A stretch of 64,000 nucleotides of DNA, from contig NZ_JALIEA010000017.1 in the NCBI RefSeq assembly GCF_022869005.1, forward strand, positions 310,001-374,000, given 5' to 3'. Of this stretch, positions 44,717 to 54,674 are shown piece by piece. A program made the position numbers and the translations under genes. Within the stretch, counting starts at the first letter, position 1. Each line of letters starts with the position of its first letter. The notes under the pieces are model-generated. The model saw only the letters and a program-made list of their open reading frames with translations, had not been told where the DNA came from and did not search any database. This DNA is from Corynebacterium kalidii. Its GTDB lineage: Bacteria; Actinomycetota; Actinomycetes; Mycobacteriales; Mycobacteriaceae.

Positions 44717-45348
44717 TGCATGTCCTCCCTGTCCCCGGTGTTCTCCGTGTCGGCGAACCGGCGGTACTCCGCGGTGATCGCCGACACCGTGTCTGGATCG
44801 AAGATGTGCTTCAACGCCGGGGACACCTCGTAGCGGCCCTCCGTCTCCGTGGCGCCCAACAGGTTGAACTTGTTGTCCAGTCGCGTCACCGACGCGTTGA
44901 ACCTCTTGCGGAACGCGGCCTCGTCGGTGTCGGTGACGCTCCGGTACACCAGCACCTCGGAGAACAGGTCCCCAGTGTCCACGATCACCCGCTCACCAGG
45001 AACCGCGTGTGCGACCTGGGACCGCAGGTGCAGCAGGATGAGCGTGTCGATGTGGGTCAGGGGCTCGGTACGCAGTACCTGGGGGATGTCCAGGTCCGCC
45101 TCCGTCTGCACCATCCTGGTGAAGGCAATCCCCGCGTTCTCGTCGAGCACCAGCTCCAGGAACACCTCCGCCAACCGGGAACGCAGCGCCGACTCATCTG
45201 ACAACACCGCCGCCCAGATCGTCGGATGCTTCGCGGAGGTGATCAGCGGGCCCTTGAGCAGTTGCACCAGGGCGCGCCGGGACGCCAGGGACAGTGACCC
45301 GGTGTCTCCGGACCACAGTGCGTCGGGCAGCTCGGTGTGTTCGGTCAT
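44713..45348 (-). CDS. jetB: Wadjet type I KITE-like subunit JetB (DUF4194)
   Basis: 211-aa DUF4194 protein, MukE/KITE-like winged-helix subunit of the JetABC complex. Characteristic parts are SLASRRALVQLLKGPLITSA, LRSRLAEVFLELVLDENAGIA, DTLILLHLRSQVAHAVPGE and the C-terminal ATETEGRYEVSPALKHIFD. It overlaps jetA by 4 bases and jetC by 4 bases, so all three are translationally coupled. Confidence 0.9.
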   Translation of the reverse strand: MTEHTELPDALWSGDTGSLSLASRRALVQLLKGPLITSAKHPTIWAAVLSDESALRSRLAEVFLELVLDENAGIAFTRMVQTEADLDIPQVLRTEPLTHIDTLILLHLRSQVAHAVPGERVIVDTGDLFSEVLVYRSVTDTDEAAFRKRFNASVTRLDNKFNLLGATETEGRYEVSPALKHIFDPDTVSAITAEYRRFADTENTGDREDMQ

Positions 45349-46841
45349 ACGTCCTTCTCGGTGCCGGTGGTGAAGATCCAGCGCGGGATCCTCGCTGTGT
45401 GGTGGCGATCCTCTGCATCGTCCCAGGACACGGGTTCGGTTCCTTCGCCGGGGGTGCCGTGGAGGATCGCCAGGTGAAGCAGCCCGACCACCGACGCAAG
45501 ACCTTGGCTGGCCGGGTGGTGGTGCAGGACGGTGGCGATCGTCGCGGTGCCGGAGCCCATGGCCGATGACAGTGTGGCGTCGATGTTCGCCTGCAGCTCC
45601 GCCAGGTCGATCTCACTGACCCGGACGGTGGCGAGGAGTGCGGCGGTGTCCACCGACCCTTCGTCGACGACACCCGGCGCGTTCTCCACCGTCTCGTCTC
45701 CCGGGTTGCGCAGGGACAGAGTGCTGACCGAGGTGACGGGCATGCCGATACGCACCAGTGGCGTCTCCATCTTCTGGTAGGCACGGACATCGGCTCCGTC
45801 GCCGGTGACCGCGTCCGCTGCGGCGGTGCGGGCTGTGCGCAGCAGCTCCACCATGCGTCGGTCTTCCGCGAACTCCTCGGAGGTCACGTAATTGCGTAGG
45901 CTCCGGGCCAAACCGGTCATCACCTGGTTGACCTCCGCTCCGGCGCCCTCCATGGACCGGAAGAGACCCCGCAACCGGCTGCGGGTCTGTGACGGCAGTG
46001 CGTCACCCTGCGGGCGGGACAGGACCTCGGCGATCCACCGGTCGATCCAGGCAGCCCTCTCCTGGTCGAGAAGTACCTGGTAGAAGCCGTTGAAGCTGCG
46101 GCCGGCATCGGATTCTCCGATGAGGTCGACTCCGTCGAATATCTCTTCCAGGACATCGCCCCGGGTTCCGTCCGGGTCGAGCAACTGCCGGCGTAGTGAC
46201 CGATTGAGGTCCTCCAGGTCCCGGGAGACCCTGGCGAAGTCGGCGGGGATCGCGGATGCCTGGTCGAGGATGTCGGCCACGCGCTCGCCGACCTGTGCGG
46301 GCCCCAGAACCTCGTAGTCACCGTGTTCTACACGCTCGATCTGTCGGTCGAGCTCGGCGCGCTGCTCCTGCAGGGACTGCAGACGGGTGGCGATGTCCGG
46401 GTCGATGTCTCTGGCGAGGGTCCGCAGCGATTCGGTGAGTGACTCCACCCGCGTGGCGGTGATGGCCGAGCGGGGCTGCTCCCACCGGGTCATGGTGTCG
46501 AGGGCGGCGAGAGTCTCCTCGGAAGGCTCGAGGGTCTCGCCGGTGGCGCTGGTGCCGGGGCGCCGGATGAGCCAGCCTGCCTTGACCCAGTCCGCGCAGT
46601 ACTGCTGGGCCGAACGTGGAAGATCGAAGGCGTCGGGATGCCGTCCGGCGAGCACCCTGAGATCGGCATCCAGGAGCTCGTAGACCTCGGAGGCGGGGCG
46701 CTGGTGGGTTCCCTGCGGGAAGTACGCGTCGACCATTCCGAGCACTACCGGGGCCATGGAACTGCGCAGCAGGGAGACCGCCGGCGATTCCTTCTGCATG
46801 CGAGCCACTGACAGGGCCCGGGCGTCGATGCTCATGGGCAT
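45345..46841 (-). CDS. jetA: Wadjet type I kleisin-like subunit JetA (DUF3375)
   Basis: 498-aa DUF3375 protein, MukF/kleisin-like subunit, first gene of the Wadjet operon. I start at 46841 (MPMSIDARAL); ATG 46835 is equally possible, and a longer frame to 46928 adds unlike residues. N-terminal winged-helix region MVDAYFPQGTHQRPASEVYE and AQQYCADWVKAGWLIRR are typical. A coiled-coil stretch LQEQRAELDRQIERVEHG follows near 165. No ribosome site is obvious. About 97 bases separate it from the stop of the giant helicase gene, so it probably has its own promoter. Confidence 0.9.
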   Translation of the reverse strand: MPMSIDARALSVARMQKESPAVSLLRSSMAPVVLGMVDAYFPQGTHQRPASEVYELLDADLRVLAGRHPDAFDLPRSAQQYCADWVKAGWLIRRPGTSATGETLEPSEETLAALDTMTRWEQPRSAITATRVESLTESLRTLARDIDPDIATRLQSLQEQRAELDRQIERVEHGDYEVLGPAQVGERVADILDQASAIPADFARVSRDLEDLNRSLRRQLLDPDGTRGDVLEEIFDGVDLIGESDAGRSFNGFYQVLLDQERAAWIDRWIAEVLSRPQGDALPSQTRSRLRGLFRSMEGAGAEVNQVMTGLARSLRNYVTSEEFAEDRRMVELLRTARTAAADAVTGDGADVRAYQKMETPLVRIGMPVTSVSTLSLRNPGDETVENAPGVVDEGSVDTAALLATVRVSEIDLAELQANIDATLSSAMGSGTATIATVLHHHPASQGLASVVGLLHLAILHGTPGEGTEPVSWDDAEDRHHTARIPRWIFTTGTEKDV

Positions 46842-46938
46842 ATTGTCGCATGCGGACCGGTGCAGCGGGAGGGACACAGGCGGCGTTCTTCGTGGCATGG
46901 TGCCTGCGTCCGGCACCACCTGCACCACACGGCCCGCC

Positions 46939-49900
46939 CTACAGCAGCTCCACAGCCCGGTCGATCCGTTCCTTGGCGGCCTTCGTCAGGCGTCCCACAC
47001 CGAACACCGCCATGACGTCGCGCTGAAGCAGTTCCCGCGTCTCCGGGTCCGTCTCCGCCAGGCGTGGGTTGTCGGCGAGCACCAGGCGGGCCGCATTTGC
47101 GATCTCCTCCAGCGGGATGTCAGGAAGGTTCCGGTCGCCGTCTGACTGCCGCACATGATTCCATCCCTCCGGCCCGTCGGAGGTCGGCCACACGAACTCG
47201 TTGAGGACGTTCCCCTCCTCGCGGACCAGGTCGTCGGGGATGAGCTCGTCGATGAGCTTGTTCACCTTGCGTGAGGTCTTCTTCCGGTCGAACCGCTTGG
47301 CCACCGCCGACCGCAGCAGGTCGAGTTTCACGGGGGCGGATTCCTCGATCATGCGGGCCACCTCCTGCGTCAGCTCCTGCTGCCGGGACGCGGAGAACCC
47401 GGAGTCGAGTTCTTCGCGCGCACCCAGCGGCGGGGTAGTGGTGAGCGGGATATAGGCGACCTCGGTGGGAAGCGGGGTCGAGCCGGCCGCCGCCTCAGGG
47501 GTCCAGAGGCGTGCTGGAGCGGCGGGCACGGCAGGTGCGCCGGGCACGTCGGATTCAGCCGTGTCGGTGGTGCCGGTCGGCATGCTGTCGGTGAACGGGT
47601 TCGCGGGCGCGGTGACGATGTCACGGTCCCCGGCCCACTGGACCGGGGCGAGCTCGTCGTCCTCGTCCTCCGAACGTCCCAGCAGGTCGTCGACGACATC
47701 CTCGATCTCGGTCTCATCGGCAGCCTCGGCTATCCCGGAAGCTCCGGTGGCCCCGGCAGCTCCGGTGTCCGTGTCGTCGCCGGCGCCGCCGTCGGCGTCG
47801 TCGACCTGCAGCTCCGCGATCGCGCGTTCCCGGGCCTCGGCCTCGGCACGTTGCTCGGCGGCGATGCGGGCCTTCTCGTCCTCCAACGCCTTCTCCGCGT
47901 CGGCGATGATCTTCGCGCGGTCGGCGTCCAAGGCGGCCATCTTCTCGCCGGCGGCCCGGATCTCCGCGTCCACGCGGTCGATGACGGCGTCACGGTCGGC
48001 GATCCATTCCGGGAGCCACACCCGCACCGTCGTCGCCCAGTGCATGAGTTTCTCCAGGAGGGCGGGGGTGAGGTCACGGTCCGCGACGGTGGACATGCTG
48101 CTCCACTTGTCGCCGTCGGTGAGGATCGCCGCGTGCCAGCGGTCGTCGTCCGCGGGTCGGGCGACCAGGTCGAGGGTGTAGGAGGACAACCCGTAGTCGG
48201 TCTCGACGACCCACCCTCGCTGGCGGAGTGCTTCGGCGAGGTCGTCGCGGATGGTGTTGACGTTCATGCCCGCCGCCGAGCGGCTGCGCGAGGTGGTCCT
48301 ACCGTTCTCCTCGGCTGCCTCAAGGTATCCACGCAGGTCGCGTAGCCCTGCGGACGACGTACGGTCAGGGTCGATCTCCGAGGGGCTGAATGAACAGAAC
48401 AGCTCCACCTCCTTACGAGCACGGGTGACCGCCACGTTCAGCCGCCGTTCCCCGCCGGTGCGCGACAGCGGACCGAAGTTCATGGGCATCGGACCGCCGT
48501 CGGAGCGCTTGGAGAACGCCGTGGAGAACAGGATCACGTCGCGCTCGTCGCCCTGGACGTTCTCCAGGTTCTTCACGAACAGCCCGTCGGGCCCGGGGAC
48601 CAGACGCTGGGCGACCAGCGGGTCCCCGCAGTCGTCGAGCAGGTCGAGGATGAGGTCGCGCTGGGGGACGTTGAAGGTCACCACGCCGATGGACTCCTGA
48701 CTGGTCAGGGGATCGTTGACCCGTCGGATCACGGAGTCGACGATCGCCTCCGCCTCGACGGGGTTGGTGCGCAGGGCAGCCCCGGAGTCCTTCACGTCCT
48801 CCTTACGGATGAACTGGCCGTCGACCCTCGTCACGCTCACCCCGGCCCCGGGGACACCGCCCGGGGACGGCAGACTCGACAGGTTGCCGTGGTAGTAACG
48901 GTCGTTGGAGAAGGCGATCAGCGACTCGTCCTGGCTGCGGTAGTGCCAGGACAGCCACAGCTGGGGCAGGCCGGACTCCACGGCCTCGGACAGGATCGAC
49001 TCGAGGTCGTCGACATCGGCCATCGCGTCGGTCGGTGCGTCGTCGTCGACGGGGAGGGTGTCGTTGTCGGCACCGTCGGCACCGTCGGCGCCGGACGTCT
49101 TGCCGATCCGGGTCGGCGGCATCTGCTTGCTGTCACCGACGATGACCGCCGACCGGGCGCGTCCCAGCGCACCCATCGCCTGGTCGACGGTGACCTGGGA
49201 CGCCTCGTCGAAGATGACCGTGTCGAAGGTGACCGCGGTGGCGTCGACGAACGTCGCCAGGGACGCCGGACTGACGAAGAAACACGGGGTGGTCGCGAGG
49301 ATCTCGTCGCCGTACTCGGAGAGCAGGGAGCGGAAGGACTTCGCGTTGCGTTTCGCGTCCAGTTGGCGCCGCAGCAGGGCAGCCTGCCCGTCCAACTGCC
49401 CGGCGACGTAGGGGCGACGTGCGAGCAGGCGCGCAGGCAGGGCGCGGGTGGCCTCGTCCTGGACCCTCCCGATCGCACGGTGGAGCTGGGTGAGCTCGTC
49501 CTCGCGCAGCGTGCGGTGGAAGGAGCTGAGGTTGAACCGTTGGCTACGTTCGGACACCGAGGCCCGCGCCAGGCCCCGGTTCAGCGCCATCTCGAGCTCC
49601 CGGGGAGCAAGGTCACCGTTCTCGACGGACGTGACGAGCTCCGTCAGCCCGATGTCGCGCAGCGGGCGGGCGGCCACCTCCCACTGTGCGGTCCGGGTGG
49701 GCAGGGACGGGCCGGTGGCGGAGATGTCCGCGTCCCAGGCGTCGGCGACCGACAGCCAGGCGTCGACCCAGGACGAGGCCCCCTGGCCCTGTACCCAATC
49801 CTCCACGGTCTGCGGCGTCGCGGACAGTGCGGTGGTCCACGCGTCCCACGCGCCGAGGATGTCCCCGAGGGCGTCGGACAACAGGACACCGGTGCCGGCG

Positions 49901-52900
49901 TCCTGCGCCCGTCCGGTCATCCCGACGAGCTCGGGGTGACGGGCCGACCTGTCGATGGCCTGGCGCAGGTCGTCCCCTCGCTGCCACAGGTCCGCAGGCA
50001 ACGTCGGGTCGGCCGGCGACCGGCCGGTCAACGACTCCGCACCGGCGACCGCGGAGATCCGCAGTTCGATGTCCTCGGCGACCGCACGCAGCTGCGGGAG
50101 TCGCCGGAGCTGAGGTTCCACACGACCGGGGGCGTACGGGCCCTCGACGTCGATGGTGGTCACCGTGGCGGGGACGGCGACCGCCAACGCCTGGCGGTAG
50201 GCGTCCAGCCTCTTCTTCTTCCCCAGGAACCCCTTCTTCGTCGCCTCCAACGCCTCCAGCAGCGGAGCGGGGTCACCGGACCGGATGAAGGAGGGGGAGA
50301 ACAGTGCCGCGACGCCCTGGAAATCCGCAGCGACGTGGTCGACCTCCGCCGCCAGGGCGGTCAGCTGCTCGGGGGAGTGCGCGTAGCGCTGCTGCTGCCC
50401 GGGGGAGAGCCGGTCGGCGGCGGGCACCGACTCGACCTCGCGGAGCTGGTCGATGACCCGGTCGGTGTCGGGGCGTGCCAGCAGGCCGGACATCTCCGGG
50501 AACCCGGCCAGCAGCGACCGCGCGTCCTCCAGGCGACGCCAGGCGGCGGTCAGCTCGCCCGCGGACCGGGGGACGGCGCCGACGAGGCTCCACCGCGGAC
50601 GCGCCGTGAAGTCCGTGACCTGCGCCTGCGACGCCAGTGACGAGACCATCGAACGGATCTCCACCACCGGGACCGTCGGCGCGGCGACCACGTGTTCCGG
50701 CACCGGGGCGGTCGGTCCCTCACCGTCGACCGTCAGTGTCGAGACCGCCGACCACAGGGAGTACCCCGCGCCGTTCTCGTCGTGGATCTGGCCCGGGTAC
50801 TCCGCCAACGGCGCCAGCCGCGCGCGCAGGTTGGCCACCGCGGACTCCCACAGGTGCATGTCGTAGTGCACCTCAGCGTCCATCGCCTCCTTGAGCTGCT
50901 GGCGGATCGCCGTCGGGCGTTGTTCTGCACCGTGCAGGTCCAGCGTGAACGGGCCCAGGCCCACACGCGCCAGGCGGTCGCGGACGACGTCGAGCGCAGC
51001 CTGCTTCTCGGCGACGAACAACACCCGCTTACCCAGGTTCATGCACTGGGCGATGAGGTTGGTGATCGTCTGCGACTTACCGGTCCCCGGAGGACCTTCG
51101 AGCACGAAGCTGTACCCCGCCGCAGCGGCGGTGACCGCGCGCAGCTGGGCGCCGTCGGCGGGGACCGGGAGGGCGAGCTCGTCCTCCCGGACCGTGATGC
51201 GCTCCGCCGGTACCCCGGTGGCCTCCTCGGCCGGGTCGGCGAAGTCACTGCCGGCACGCAGGGACAGGTGCTGGAACACCGGCTGTTCCATGAAGGTCTC
51301 CCAGTTGTCGCGCAGGTCCTTCCACATCCCGTAGGTGGAGAACTTCGCGATGATCAACCGGGAGGACTCCACCACGGTGTAGGGCAGGTCGGCCTCGATC
51401 AGCCCGGCCGAGATCGCGCTGAGCGCATGGGCGATGTCCAGGCCGGAGGCGTCGAGTTTCGGGCGGGCGAGGTCGTCGATCTCCACGTTGTGCACCTGCC
51501 TCAGCCATTCCACGAGACAGTGGTTCGGGGTCGCTTCCTGACTGGTGTCCACCTGGATCTGGAAGCGTGCGTTACCCCGGCCACCCACGACCTTCACGGG
51601 GATCAGGAACAGCGGGGCCAGCGCCGCCGAACCTGCGGTGTTCTGGTGGACCAGGGCACCGAGAGTGAGGTAGAGGTTGGACGCCCCGGTCTCCTCGGTG
51701 TAGGTGCGGACCTGCCGGTTGAGGTTACGGAACCAGGAGGTGTAGCGGGCGTCCGTCAGGTCGGCGTACACCCGTTGGCGCCCGGTGAGGTCCTCGGAGA
51801 CCTGGTCGGCGGGAAGCTCGGTGATCCTGTTGATGCCCTGCAGGCGCCGGTTGTCGCTCACGTCGTCGATCGGGTGCACGGCGACCTTCTGACCGTCATG
51901 GATCATGTCGTCCAGGTCGGCGAGACTGCCTGGTGCGAGGGCTAGGTCGAGGACCTCGGGCCCGGTGCGCATGTTCAGCAGACGGTTACGCAGCGACAGG
52001 TCGAGGAGTTCGCGCTTCCACTTCTGCACCCGCGTCGGGCTCGGGTCGTCCGCGTCACGGTACTGCGCGTCCGGGTCCTCCGTGCCGACGAGGTCCGGGA
52101 CCGTCCAGTCGCCGCCGTGCGCCACCGTCTGGGCGGTGGACACCGGCGTCGGTCCGTCACCCGACGGTGCCGGGGAGTTCGCGCCGTCCGGAGCCCCGGC
52201 AACGGCCCCGGCGACATCACCGCTGGCCGGGCCGCCGACAGAGCCCCCGACAGAGCCGCCGACAGGGCCGTCGGAGAACGGCCGGATACCGTCGCGGTGG
52301 GACCCGTAGACGTCGATGATCCCGTAGGCCACCGTGTCACTGAGGCTGGACCGGGAACGCTCCACCACGGCACGGAACGACTGGGTGCCGCTCCTGTCGT
52401 AGAACACCGCGTCGATCGGGACGATCCGGCCACTGCGGATGTAGTTGTTGATCACCGTGGGCTCGGTGATCACCGGGCTCGGCAAGGTGTCCGCGGACAT
52501 CAGGATCCCGGCCATCGCGTGTCCCGGAAGCATGATCACCACCGGACGCAGGCCACACTGCTCAGCGACCGCGGCGTAGGTGAGGGACAGGTCGATACAG
52601 GTCCCCAACCGGGTGGTCAGGACCTCCGACGACCGCCGGACACGCTGGCCGGTGCGTTCGAAGGACGCCGGAGGGTTGATGTACCGGATACCGTGACCAC
52701 GCAGCGCCTCGAACACCGCGGCCGCTATCTCCGCCGCCCGTGCGGGGCCCTCCTGGTAACCGCTGATCGACGAATCACCGGTGTGCCGTTCCAGGATGTC
52801 CGCCACGGCGCCGAGCAACGGCGTCACGGTAGGGGAGTTCGGCTGCACGAACGCCGCCAACGACTCGAAGTACAACGGGGAGTTGAACCACTCGTCGGGG

Positions 52901-53301
52901 GCGAGGACATGGAGGTCGACCGTGCACGACGCGTAGTCCTCGCCGACGGTCGCGGAGACGGTGAGCTCACCGGTGCGCGCCTCCGTGGACTCCAGGGTCC
53001 GGGCGACGGGGACCCGCGTGAGGTCGAACGCCTCCAGGAACTTCGAGGTACCGGCCTCCATGGACGGCAGGGCGATACTGCCGCTGCTGAACAACGGCTG
53101 GTCGTCCACCGCGGCGACGATCGACAGGTCACCCACCGGCGTGGTGCCGGCGAGGTCCTCAGGGGCGTCGACCACGATGTGCTGCACCACGGGAATACGG
53201 TTGTTGGCCAGCGCGTAGTTCGTGACGGCCATGTAGAACACCGTGACGGTGACTCCACCGACAGGCAGTTCGACACGATTGTAGAGGGATGTTGAAGGCA
53301 T
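46939..53301 (-). CDS. Giant transglutaminase-like / DUF4011 / SF1 helicase / Vsr-like nuclease protein
   Basis: 2120-aa single-gene defence candidate. Residues 1-140 look like an Ig-type fold. Residues 160-330 form a transglutaminase-like domain with Cys235 (RLGTCIDLSL), His261 (PGHAMAGI) and Asp297 (VPIDAVF). A Gly/Val/Ser linker with repeated SVGG units (about 345-360) leads to DUF4011 (from 425, WKRELLDLSLRNRLLNMR). The SF1 helicase has Walker A GPPGTGKSQTITNLI (736 on) and Upf1-like DEAS (IFDEASQVTVDQ near 1364). A Vsr/MTES_1575-like nuclease follows at about 1680-1790, a coiled coil near 1790-1850, and a DUF3320-like C-terminus (1960-2120). It resembles the DUF4011-helicase-Vsr architecture (Hhe-like, from recall) of defence surveys. 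Confidence 0.82.
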   Translation of the reverse strand: MPSTSLYNRVELPVGGVTVTVFYMAVTNYALANNRIPVVQHIVVDAPEDLAGTTPVGDLSIVAAVDDQPLFSSGSIALPSMEAGTSKFLEAFDLTRVPVARTLESTEARTGELTVSATVGEDYASCTVDLHVLAPDEWFNSPLYFESLAAFVQPNSPTVTPLLGAVADILERHTGDSSISGYQEGPARAAEIAAAVFEALRGHGIRYINPPASFERTGQRVRRSSEVLTTRLGTCIDLSLTYAAVAEQCGLRPVVIMLPGHAMAGILMSADTLPSPVITEPTVINNYIRSGRIVPIDAVFYDRSGTQSFRAVVERSRSSLSDTVAYGIIDVYGSHRDGIRPFSDGPVGGSVGGSVGGPASGDVAGAVAGAPDGANSPAPSGDGPTPVSTAQTVAHGGDWTVPDLVGTEDPDAQYRDADDPSPTRVQKWKRELLDLSLRNRLLNMRTGPEVLDLALAPGSLADLDDMIHDGQKVAVHPIDDVSDNRRLQGINRITELPADQVSEDLTGRQRVYADLTDARYTSWFRNLNRQVRTYTEETGASNLYLTLGALVHQNTAGSAALAPLFLIPVKVVGGRGNARFQIQVDTSQEATPNHCLVEWLRQVHNVEIDDLARPKLDASGLDIAHALSAISAGLIEADLPYTVVESSRLIIAKFSTYGMWKDLRDNWETFMEQPVFQHLSLRAGSDFADPAEEATGVPAERITVREDELALPVPADGAQLRAVTAAAAGYSFVLEGPPGTGKSQTITNLIAQCMNLGKRVLFVAEKQAALDVVRDRLARVGLGPFTLDLHGAEQRPTAIRQQLKEAMDAEVHYDMHLWESAVANLRARLAPLAEYPGQIHDENGAGYSLWSAVSTLTVDGEGPTAPVPEHVVAAPTVPVVEIRSMVSSLASQAQVTDFTARPRWSLVGAVPRSAGELTAAWRRLEDARSLLAGFPEMSGLLARPDTDRVIDQLREVESVPAADRLSPGQQQRYAHSPEQLTALAAEVDHVAADFQGVAALFSPSFIRSGDPAPLLEALEATKKGFLGKKKRLDAYRQALAVAVPATVTTIDVEGPYAPGRVEPQLRRLPQLRAVAEDIELRISAVAGAESLTGRSPADPTLPADLWQRGDDLRQAIDRSARHPELVGMTGRAQDAGTGVLLSDALGDILGAWDAWTTALSATPQTVEDWVQGQGASSWVDAWLSVADAWDADISATGPSLPTRTAQWEVAARPLRDIGLTELVTSVENGDLAPRELEMALNRGLARASVSERSQRFNLSSFHRTLREDELTQLHRAIGRVQDEATRALPARLLARRPYVAGQLDGQAALLRRQLDAKRNAKSFRSLLSEYGDEILATTPCFFVSPASLATFVDATAVTFDTVIFDEASQVTVDQAMGALGRARSAVIVGDSKQMPPTRIGKTSGADGADGADNDTLPVDDDAPTDAMADVDDLESILSEAVESGLPQLWLSWHYRSQDESLIAFSNDRYYHGNLSSLPSPGGVPGAGVSVTRVDGQFIRKEDVKDSGAALRTNPVEAEAIVDSVIRRVNDPLTSQESIGVVTFNVPQRDLILDLLDDCGDPLVAQRLVPGPDGLFVKNLENVQGDERDVILFSTAFSKRSDGGPMPMNFGPLSRTGGERRLNVAVTRARKEVELFCSFSPSEIDPDRTSSAGLRDLRGYLEAAEENGRTTSRSRSAAGMNVNTIRDDLAEALRQRGWVVETDYGLSSYTLDLVARPADDDRWHAAILTDGDKWSSMSTVADRDLTPALLEKLMHWATTVRVWLPEWIADRDAVIDRVDAEIRAAGEKMAALDADRAKIIADAEKALEDEKARIAAEQRAEAEARERAIAELQVDDADGGAGDDTDTGAAGATGASGIAEAADETEIEDVVDDLLGRSEDEDDELAPVQWAGDRDIVTAPANPFTDSMPTGTTDTAESDVPGAPAVPAAPARLWTPEAAAGSTPLPTEVAYIPLTTTPPLGAREELDSGFSASRQQELTQEVARMIEESAPVKLDLLRSAVAKRFDRKKTSRKVNKLIDELIPDDLVREEGNVLNEFVWPTSDGPEGWNHVRQSDGDRNLPDIPLEEIANAARLVLADNPRLAETDPETRELLQRDVMAVFGVGRLTKAAKERIDRAVELL

Positions 53302-53419
53302 GTGGTTCTCTTCTGGTGTGCTGGAGGTGTACGGAGTGCGGACACCCCGGCGGTCAGATTTCCCTTAGTGTATCTGGTGTAAAGCGCAGCAACGCGTGTG
53401 AGCCAGGGAAGGGAAACCA

Positions 53420-53923
53420 TTGATTACCGCCATCCGTTCCGGTGGGCAGACAGGCGTCGACAGAGGAGCCCTCGACGCGGCGACGGCAGTCGGCGTCGCC
53501 GTGACCGGCTGGTGCCCGTCCGGCGGCTGGGCGGAGGACCACCCGGTCGCGCCAGGGCTGTTGACGACCTACCCGGAGCTGAGGGAGACCCCGTCGGCGG
53601 AGCCGTCCCAGCGCACCGGGTGGAATGTCCGGGACAGTGACGTCACGGTCATCCTCACCTCCCGGGACGGTCCGTCGCCGGGCACCGAGCTCACGGTGGG
53701 CTTCGCCCGGCACTGGGGGCGTCCCTACCTGGTCCTCGACGCAGGTGCGTGGGGAGTGGGCGGGGCGGCGACCGCGGTGGTCGACGAGGTGCTGCCGTGG
53801 TTGGGTCGGCTCGGGCCCGGCCTCGAGGTGAACGTCGCCGGGCCGAGGGCCAGCGAGTGGACAGGCGCGTACGGGGCCGGTCATGCTTTCGTCGCCGCGC
53901 TCCTGGACGCCGGTGACCGCTGA
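53420..53923 (+). CDS. YpsA/SLOG-type putative nucleotide or molybdenum-carrier protein
   Basis: 167-aa Rossmann-like protein of the putative molybdenum carrier / cpYpsA family in the SLOG superfamily. The N-terminal SGGQTGVDRGALDAA is diagnostic; WNVRDSDVTVILT, PGTELTVGFA and GRPYLVLDAG follow the family pattern. SLOG proteins bind nucleotide ligands and have been linked to conflict systems; the molybdenum label is from one structure-based annotation. TTG start with a strong agggaaggga ribosome site. It stands at the right edge of the defence island, divergent from the giant helicase with about 118 bases between. A C-terminal SEWTGAYGAGHAFVAALLD extension is not recognised. Confidence 0.75.
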   Translation: MITAIRSGGQTGVDRGALDAATAVGVAVTGWCPSGGWAEDHPVAPGLLTTYPELRETPSAEPSQRTGWNVRDSDVTVILTSRDGPSPGTELTVGFARHWGRPYLVLDAGAWGVGGAATAVVDEVLPWLGRLGPGLEVNVAGPRASEWTGAYGAGHAFVAALLDAGDR

Positions 53924-53987
53924 GACCGCCTCCCGCGGTAGGCTGTCCACACCCATGTAACACTGACTCCAGGTGGGAGAACACACG

Positions 53988-54662
53988 GTGACCGACCCCG
54001 AACAGCAGGACCCGCGCGACCCCGACGGCGTTTCCCCCGAGGAGAACAACCGCGGACGGTGGTCCGGCGAATACACCCCGGGGAGCACCGACGGTGCCCC
54101 GGGGTTCCTCGGCCAGACGAACACGGGCGAGACGTACACCGGCCAGACCCAGGCCTACGGAGTGGCTCCGGGGGCAGCTGAGCCGTTGCCCGGCTACCCC
54201 GGGCGGTACGCGCCACAGGCCCAGCCGTTGCCCTATGTGCCGGACGGCTACGCCCAGGGCGCGTACCCGGGCTACCCCGCACCGCCGGTGTCGAGGAAGA
54301 AGAAGGTCGTCGCTGCGCTGCTGGCGTTCTTCGTCGGTGGTACCGGTGCCCACAACTTCTACATCGGCACCACCGGACGGGCAGTCTCCCAGCTGATCGT
54401 CCTGGTCGTCTCCTGGGTGGCGGTCATCGCCGGCTACGTCATGATGGTCTCCGGCGCCGGTGACGAGGTCGTGTCCCGCTACTCCGGCGAGGCCTACGTC
54501 GTCGGTGAAGACACTGACCTGATCATCGTCGGAGGCCTCTCGGTGCTCGTCGGCTACCTGCTCATGGTGGGGTTGTGGATCTGGACGATGGTGGAGTTCA
54601 TCATGATCCTGACCGCCACGGGACGCTACGGCCGTGACCGCGACGGGTTCAGGCTGGCGTAA
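53988..54662 (+). CDS. TM2-domain membrane protein
   Basis: 224-aa membrane protein. GTG 53988 is chosen for the aggtgggaga site 8 to 17 bases upstream. Residues 1-105 form a Pro/Gly/Tyr/Gln-rich cytoplasmic region, and RKKKVVAALLAFFVGGTGAHNFYIG begins the TM2 domain with its conserved Gly-His-Phe-Tyr turn. Three hydrophobic segments are visible. No function is known for these proteins in corynebacteria. Outside the defence island. Not clearly in operon with the SLOG gene, 64 bases upstream on the same strand. Confidence 0.82.
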   Translation: MTDPEQQDPRDPDGVSPEENNRGRWSGEYTPGSTDGAPGFLGQTNTGETYTGQTQAYGVAPGAAEPLPGYPGRYAPQAQPLPYVPDGYAQGAYPGYPAPPVSRKKKVVAALLAFFVGGTGAHNFYIGTTGRAVSQLIVLVVSWVAVIAGYVMMVSGAGDEVVSRYSGEAYVVGEDTDLIIVGGLSVLVGYLLMVGLWIWTMVEFIMILTATGRYGRDRDGFRLA

Positions 54663-54674
54663 CCTGCGGGGCGT

